Of a DNA stretch of 9,208 nt, positions 6,224-9,208 are shown piece by piece. The position numbers were made by a program, and so were the translations under genes. Positions within the stretch are counted from its first letter, which is position 1; the number at the start of each line of letters is the position of its first letter. A model generated the notes under the pieces. That model had not been told where the DNA came from and made no database searches. It saw only the letters and a list, made by a program, of their open reading frames with translations. The stretch comes from Candidatus Sulfotelmatobacter sp. (GTDB taxonomy: Bacteria; Acidobacteriota; Terriglobia; Terriglobales; Acidobacteriaceae), in assembly GCA_030037575.1 (NCBI GenBank), contig JASHRB010000360.1, positions 1 through 9,208 on the forward strand, read 5' to 3'.

Positions 6224-7435
6224 ATGCGTGAAGCTGCTCTCAGCCATGAAATACTCGCCGCCGACGGCGGAGTTCCGGTGCGGAGCACGCTGCTGCCGTA
6301 CGGTCGACAAACGATCGACGAGGATGACGTTCGGTCGGTGATCGACGTACTTCGTTGCGACTGGCTCACCACCGGCCCGAAAGTCGTCGAGTTCGAAGAA
6401 GCATTCGCGGCATACGTCGGCGCGAAATTCGCGCTGAGCTTCAGTTCCGGCACCGCGGCTCTGCACGGTGCTGCCTTCGCCACGGGACTTAAGCCCGGCG
6501 ACGAGGCAATCACATCGCCGCTCACCTTCGCGGCCACGGCAAACTGCATCCTTTACCAGGGATCGACCCCGGTTTTTGCCGACGTGTGCGCGGACACTCT
6601 TAACCTCAATCCTCAAGAAGTTGCTGAACGAATTACGCCTCACACGCGAGCGCTGCTGCCCGTCGATTATGCCGGCCATCCCGCAGATATGGATGCGATG
6701 CTCGCCCTTGCCGAACGCCACGGATTGGTCGTCATCGAAGATGCTTGCCACGCGCTCGGCGCGGAATATCAGCGGCGTCGTGTCGGCAGCGGCGCACACA
6801 TGACCGTTTTCAGTTTTCATCCCGTGAAGCAGTTGACCACCGGCGAAGGCGGTATGGTGACGACTGATCGCGCAGACTACGCCGAAGCACTGCGGCGATT
6901 TCGCAATCACGGTATATCCAGCGATGCGCGCCAGCGTCAGGCTGAAGGCCAGTGGTATTACGAGATGACGCTGCTCGGGTTCAATTATCGCCTCAGCGAT
7001 GTCGCTTGCGCACTCGGGCTTTCACAACTCAAGAAGTTGGAAGGGAATCTTGCGCGCCGACGAGAGATTGCCGCGCATTATTCTTCGGCATTCAAAGAAC
7101 TCGCCGAAATCACACTCCCAACGGTGCGCGACGCCGTCCGTCCTGCGTGGCACCTGTACCCGATTCGAGTTCGCCCCGAAAAATTGAAGGTCGGTCGTGG
7201 CGAAATCTTCCGCGCGCTGCGCGCGGAAAAGATCGGCGTCAACGTTCACTACATTCCGGTGCATTTGCATCCTTATTACCGCGACCGTTTTGGATATCGT
7301 GGCGGAGAGTTTCCGGCGGCCGAATCTGCTTACGAGCAGCTCATCAGTCTTCCCATGTTTCATGGAATGACCGACGCGGACGCGGAAGACGTGATCGATG
7401 CGGTGCGCAAGGTTATCGGCCATTATCTCTGCTAA
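6224..7435 (+). CDS. pseC: UDP-4-keto-6-deoxy-sugar aminotransferase, PseC type (DegT/DnrJ/EryC1/StrS)
   Basis: The 403-residue enzyme is a PLP-dependent sugar aminotransferase. PseC proteins use the PseB product and glutamate to make UDP-4-amino-4,6-dideoxy-N-acetyl-beta-L-altrosamine in the cytoplasm. Visible landmarks are LTTGPKVVEFE at 48-58, the phosphate-binding SSGTAAL at 74-80, VVIEDACHALGA at 169-180 with the PLP-pyridine aspartate D173, and FSFHPVKQLTTGEGG at 196-210 with the Schiff-base lysine K202. FNYRLSD in the middle and VHYIPVHLHPYY near the C-terminus are typical of the PseC subgroup. Length is normal and all key residues are present. Placement directly after pseB (41-base gap) strongly supports PseC over other members of this broad family such as ArnB or LegC. 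Confidence 0.92.
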   Translation: MREAALSHEILAADGGVPVRSTLLPYGRQTIDEDDVRSVIDVLRCDWLTTGPKVVEFEEAFAAYVGAKFALSFSSGTAALHGAAFATGLKPGDEAITSPLTFAATANCILYQGSTPVFADVCADTLNLNPQEVAERITPHTRALLPVDYAGHPADMDAMLALAERHGLVVIEDACHALGAEYQRRRVGSGAHMTVFSFHPVKQLTTGEGGMVTTDRADYAEALRRFRNHGISSDARQRQAEGQWYYEMTLLGFNYRLSDVACALGLSQLKKLEGNLARRREIAAHYSSAFKELAEITLPTVRDAVRPAWHLYPIRVRPEKLKVGRGEIFRALRAEKIGVNVHYIPVHLHPYYRDRFGYRGGEFPAAESAYEQLISLPMFHGMTDADAEDVIDAVRKVIGHYLC

Positions 7436-7493
7436 GGTCGACAGTTGCATCCGCGTGATTGACGCTTTGTTTCACGGATCATCGATTGGAACC

Positions 7494-8234
7494 ATGAAGC
7501 AACGTACGAAAGTGGTGGCTATCATTCAGGCGCGCATGGGCTCTGCCCGCTTGCCCGGCAAAGTGCTCGCTCCTATTCGTGGCCGCGCGATGCTTGGGCA
7601 GGTTGTCGAGCGCGTGCGCGCTGCTAAAACGGTAGATCAGATTGTCGTTGCCACCAGCACAGAACCACGCGACGATGTAATTTTGGATTTTTGCCATCGC
7701 TACGAGTTGGCGTATTTTTGCGGCAACGAAAGGGATGTGCTCGATCGCTTCTACCACGCGGCGCGCGAGTTCCATGCCGACGGGGTTGTAAGGATTACTT
7801 CCGATTGTCCTCTCATCGATCCGGCTCTTATCGATAAAACGGTGCGTGCATTTCTTACGGGGCGCCCGCATTATGCTTCAAATTGCATGGTTCGAACCTT
7901 TCCTCGGGGATTGGATACGGAGGTGGTGAGTTTCCAAGCTCTCGAGATCGCCTGGCGCGAGGCCTCGCAGAGTTATCAGCGTGCTCATGTCACTCCCTAC
8001 ATCTATGAGAACAAGGGGCGATTCAGGATTCTGTCGGTAACCGGAGCTATCGACTATGGCGCGCATCGCTGGACTGTGGATACGGCAGAGGACTTGGAGT
8101 TCGTGCGCGCCGTCTATGCTCGGCTGCGCGGCGTCTTGTTCTCTTGGGAAGACGTGCTAGATCTGCTGGAGCGCGAGCCGCAGTTAGTGGAGATGAACCG
8201 ATTTGTGGCGCAGAGGACCCTTCACGAAGGATGA
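7494..8234 (+). CDS. spsF: SpsF-family nucleotidyltransferase, probable sugar-activating enzyme of the nonulosonate operon
   Basis: The 246-residue protein belongs to the CTP_transf_3 / SpsF group (spore-coat polysaccharide protein F-like cytidylyltransferases). The N-terminal nucleotide-binding motif IIQARMGSARLPGKVL is at 10-25, RITSDCPLID at 100-109, a GLDTEV segment at 139-144, HVTPYIYENKGRF at 165-177 and RWTVDTAEDLEF at 192-203. The usual REHVTPY of the family reads RAHVTPY here (A164). In this operon it probably supplies the CMP-activation step (a PseF role), but canonical PseF proteins begin with an ARGGSK-type motif, so the assignment is by context. The frame is open from an ATG at 7398, but that start would overlap the end of pseC and add 32 unfamiliar residues; ATG 7494, with GATTGGA just upstream, puts the conserved motif at the normal position. 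The gap to pseC is 58 bases. Confidence 0.83.
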   Translation: MKQRTKVVAIIQARMGSARLPGKVLAPIRGRAMLGQVVERVRAAKTVDQIVVATSTEPRDDVILDFCHRYELAYFCGNERDVLDRFYHAAREFHADGVVRITSDCPLIDPALIDKTVRAFLTGRPHYASNCMVRTFPRGLDTEVVSFQALEIAWREASQSYQRAHVTPYIYENKGRFRILSVTGAIDYGAHRWTVDTAEDLEFVRAVYARLRGVLFSWEDVLDLLEREPQLVEMNRFVAQRTLHEG

Positions 8235-8253
8235 TCCATTCATTCGCGATTGC

Positions 8254-9208
8254 ATGAGAATTCTTCTGGTACATCCCGACGACGATCCCGAAAAAGGCCC
8301 ATGGAGCAACTTGGGTTGGGATCGCATCGTTGACCTTGGTTTGGGCGGCCAAGCCGGCTACGCGCGATGGTGCCAAAAATTCGGCTGCAACGTAACCAGC
8401 ATTAATTCTCTGCGGCATGGTTCCAGCGATTTTCATCGAGTTCGCGAACTACTGCGAAGGGGCTGTGGACGCCTGATCGACGATCACGGGTTGGATTGGT
8501 GGGAGATCACCTCCATCTACGTGCCCGAACAACTGGAAGCCTTAATGTTGCTACAGCGGCTCGCGCAGTCATTGCGGCCGGAAGATCAAGTGCATGTTTC
8601 GCGTCCCGGTCTTCATGCCGATCTCATGCAATCTCTGATGGGCAACCGGGTCAGAGTCTTTCCACTAACACGCGCCCAAAGGCGGGGAATTGGGCACTAT
8701 CTGCGCGTTGCGAGAAAGCTGTCTCTGCCGCAAATGCTCGATTCCTTTTGGGATAAGTACGACCCTGGATATCAGTTCCGCGGCCGATTTCCGCAGCGGC
8801 GGCAATCTTCTTCTGAACCCGTCGTGCTTCTTCCTACCGCGTACGTCAATGTCTCGCGCACATGCATCGCCTACGCGAATACTTTGCCGCGGCAGAATTT
8901 CCTTTTGCTGGCCACGCGAAGAAGCGGGTGGATTCGTCCTTTGTCGCCCAACGTCCAGTTTGCGTGGTTGTCACACTATGCTGCGCGACGCAACCGCGCC
9001 GCCGAAAATGTGAGCATCGAAACCCGCTGGCGTTCACTGCTGAGTGAACTCATCACCATTCCGCAGTTTGAAATTCTGAGCCGGACGGGATGTTTATCGC
9101 AATTTTCCCGGCGATTTCGCCACGGCCTTGAGATTCGAGATGCCTGGCAGAATGTTCTCGATACCGAACCGGTGCAAGCCGTTCTCTGCGCCGACGACAT
9201 CAATCCCA
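8254..9208 (+). CDS. Unrecognised protein, possibly a GT-B-like surface glycan enzyme (runs off right edge)
   Basis: Reading from ATG 8254 gives 318 codons without a stop to the window edge. The product starts MRILLVHPDDDPEKGPW, a beta strand and loop resembling the first Rossmann unit of GT-B glycosyltransferases. It continues with GWDRIVDLGLGGQAGY (27-42), an LDWWEITS segment near 80-87, a basic middle region with several arginine pairs (about 140-190), and a second alpha/beta-like part opening with PVVLLPTAYVNVSRT near 189-203. It ends in-window with AVLCADDINP. No signal peptide or membrane span is seen. It lies 19 bases after spsF, in a nonulosonate-type operon where a glycosyltransferase or surface carbohydrate biosynthesis protein would fit; this is inference from context and fold feel. 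No family can be named with confidence. The Shine-Dalgarno is poor (AAGGA about 23 bases upstream), so the start is uncertain. Confidence 0.7.
   Translation, partial: MRILLVHPDDDPEKGPWSNLGWDRIVDLGLGGQAGYARWCQKFGCNVTSINSLRHGSSDFHRVRELLRRGCGRLIDDHGLDWWEITSIYVPEQLEALMLLQRLAQSLRPEDQVHVSRPGLHADLMQSLMGNRVRVFPLTRAQRRGIGHYLRVARKLSLPQMLDSFWDKYDPGYQFRGRFPQRRQSSSEPVVLLPTAYVNVSRTCIAYANTLPRQNFLLLATRRSGWIRPLSPNVQFAWLSHYAARRNRAAENVSIETRWRSLLSELITIPQFEILSRTGCLSQFSRRFRHGLEIRDAWQNVLDTEPVQAVLCADDINP

Noticed and set aside
6221..6910. Minus-strand ORF of 229 codons opposite pseC
   Set aside because: It is a shadow of an aminotransferase with intact PLP-binding residues; no domain is seen in the antisense product.
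7398..7493. N-terminal extension of the SpsF gene to ATG 7398
   Set aside because: It would overlap the end of pseC and add 32 residues before the usual family N-terminus; ATG 7494 fits family length and has a purine-rich upstream sequence.

Overview
This window looks like an envelope or capsule polysaccharide locus from a Gram-negative bacterium. An acidobacterium of the Koribacter/Terriglobia type is my best guess. That guess rests on the moderately high G+C, the gene style and the gene combination (chain-length kinase, TPR protein, O-antigen ligase). No marker gene in the window fixes the taxon.

Left arm, read leftward (minus strand, 4079 down to 1): first a fused Wzz/Wzc-type polysaccharide co-polymerase and tyrosine autokinase (785 aa), then a membrane-anchored TPR protein with a probable C-terminal carbohydrate-binding jelly-roll domain (419 aa), then the N-terminal 136 residues of an O-antigen ligase/polymerase-like membrane protein that runs off the left edge. 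The last two genes are 4 bases apart and the first two are 48 apart, so the three probably form one transcription unit for chain assembly, length control and ligation of a surface glycan.

Centre: a 280-bp divergent intergenic region (4080-4359) holds the start signals of both arms. It contains an extended -10 candidate and a strong ribosome binding site for the kinase gene, a weak -10 candidate for the right arm, and a possible 32-codon leader ORF.

Right arm, read rightward (plus strand, 4360 to the edge): an AlkP-superfamily phosphohydrolase-like gene that stops at 253 codons and lacks the C-terminal half expected of its family; a PseB-type UDP-GlcNAc 4,6-dehydratase; a PseC-type PLP sugar aminotransferase; an SpsF-family nucleotidyltransferase; and an unrecognised protein, possibly a GT-B-like glycan enzyme, cut by the right edge. 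Gaps are 41, 41, 58 and 19 bases, which fits one operon. PseB and PseC are the first two steps of pseudaminic-acid-type nonulosonate synthesis and SpsF is a candidate activating enzyme. The remaining steps (PseH, PseG and PseI functions) would be expected to the right of the window.

Together the arms suggest a surface polysaccharide, assembled by the left-arm machinery, that carries or is accompanied by a nonulosonic acid or other 4-amino-4,6-dideoxy sugar made by the right arm. I see no tRNA, rRNA, CRISPR array, insertion sequence or convincing intrinsic terminator. The strongest oddities are the truncated phosphohydrolase, an in-frame TAC repeat encoding the tyrosine cluster of the kinase, and the unassigned protein at the right edge.
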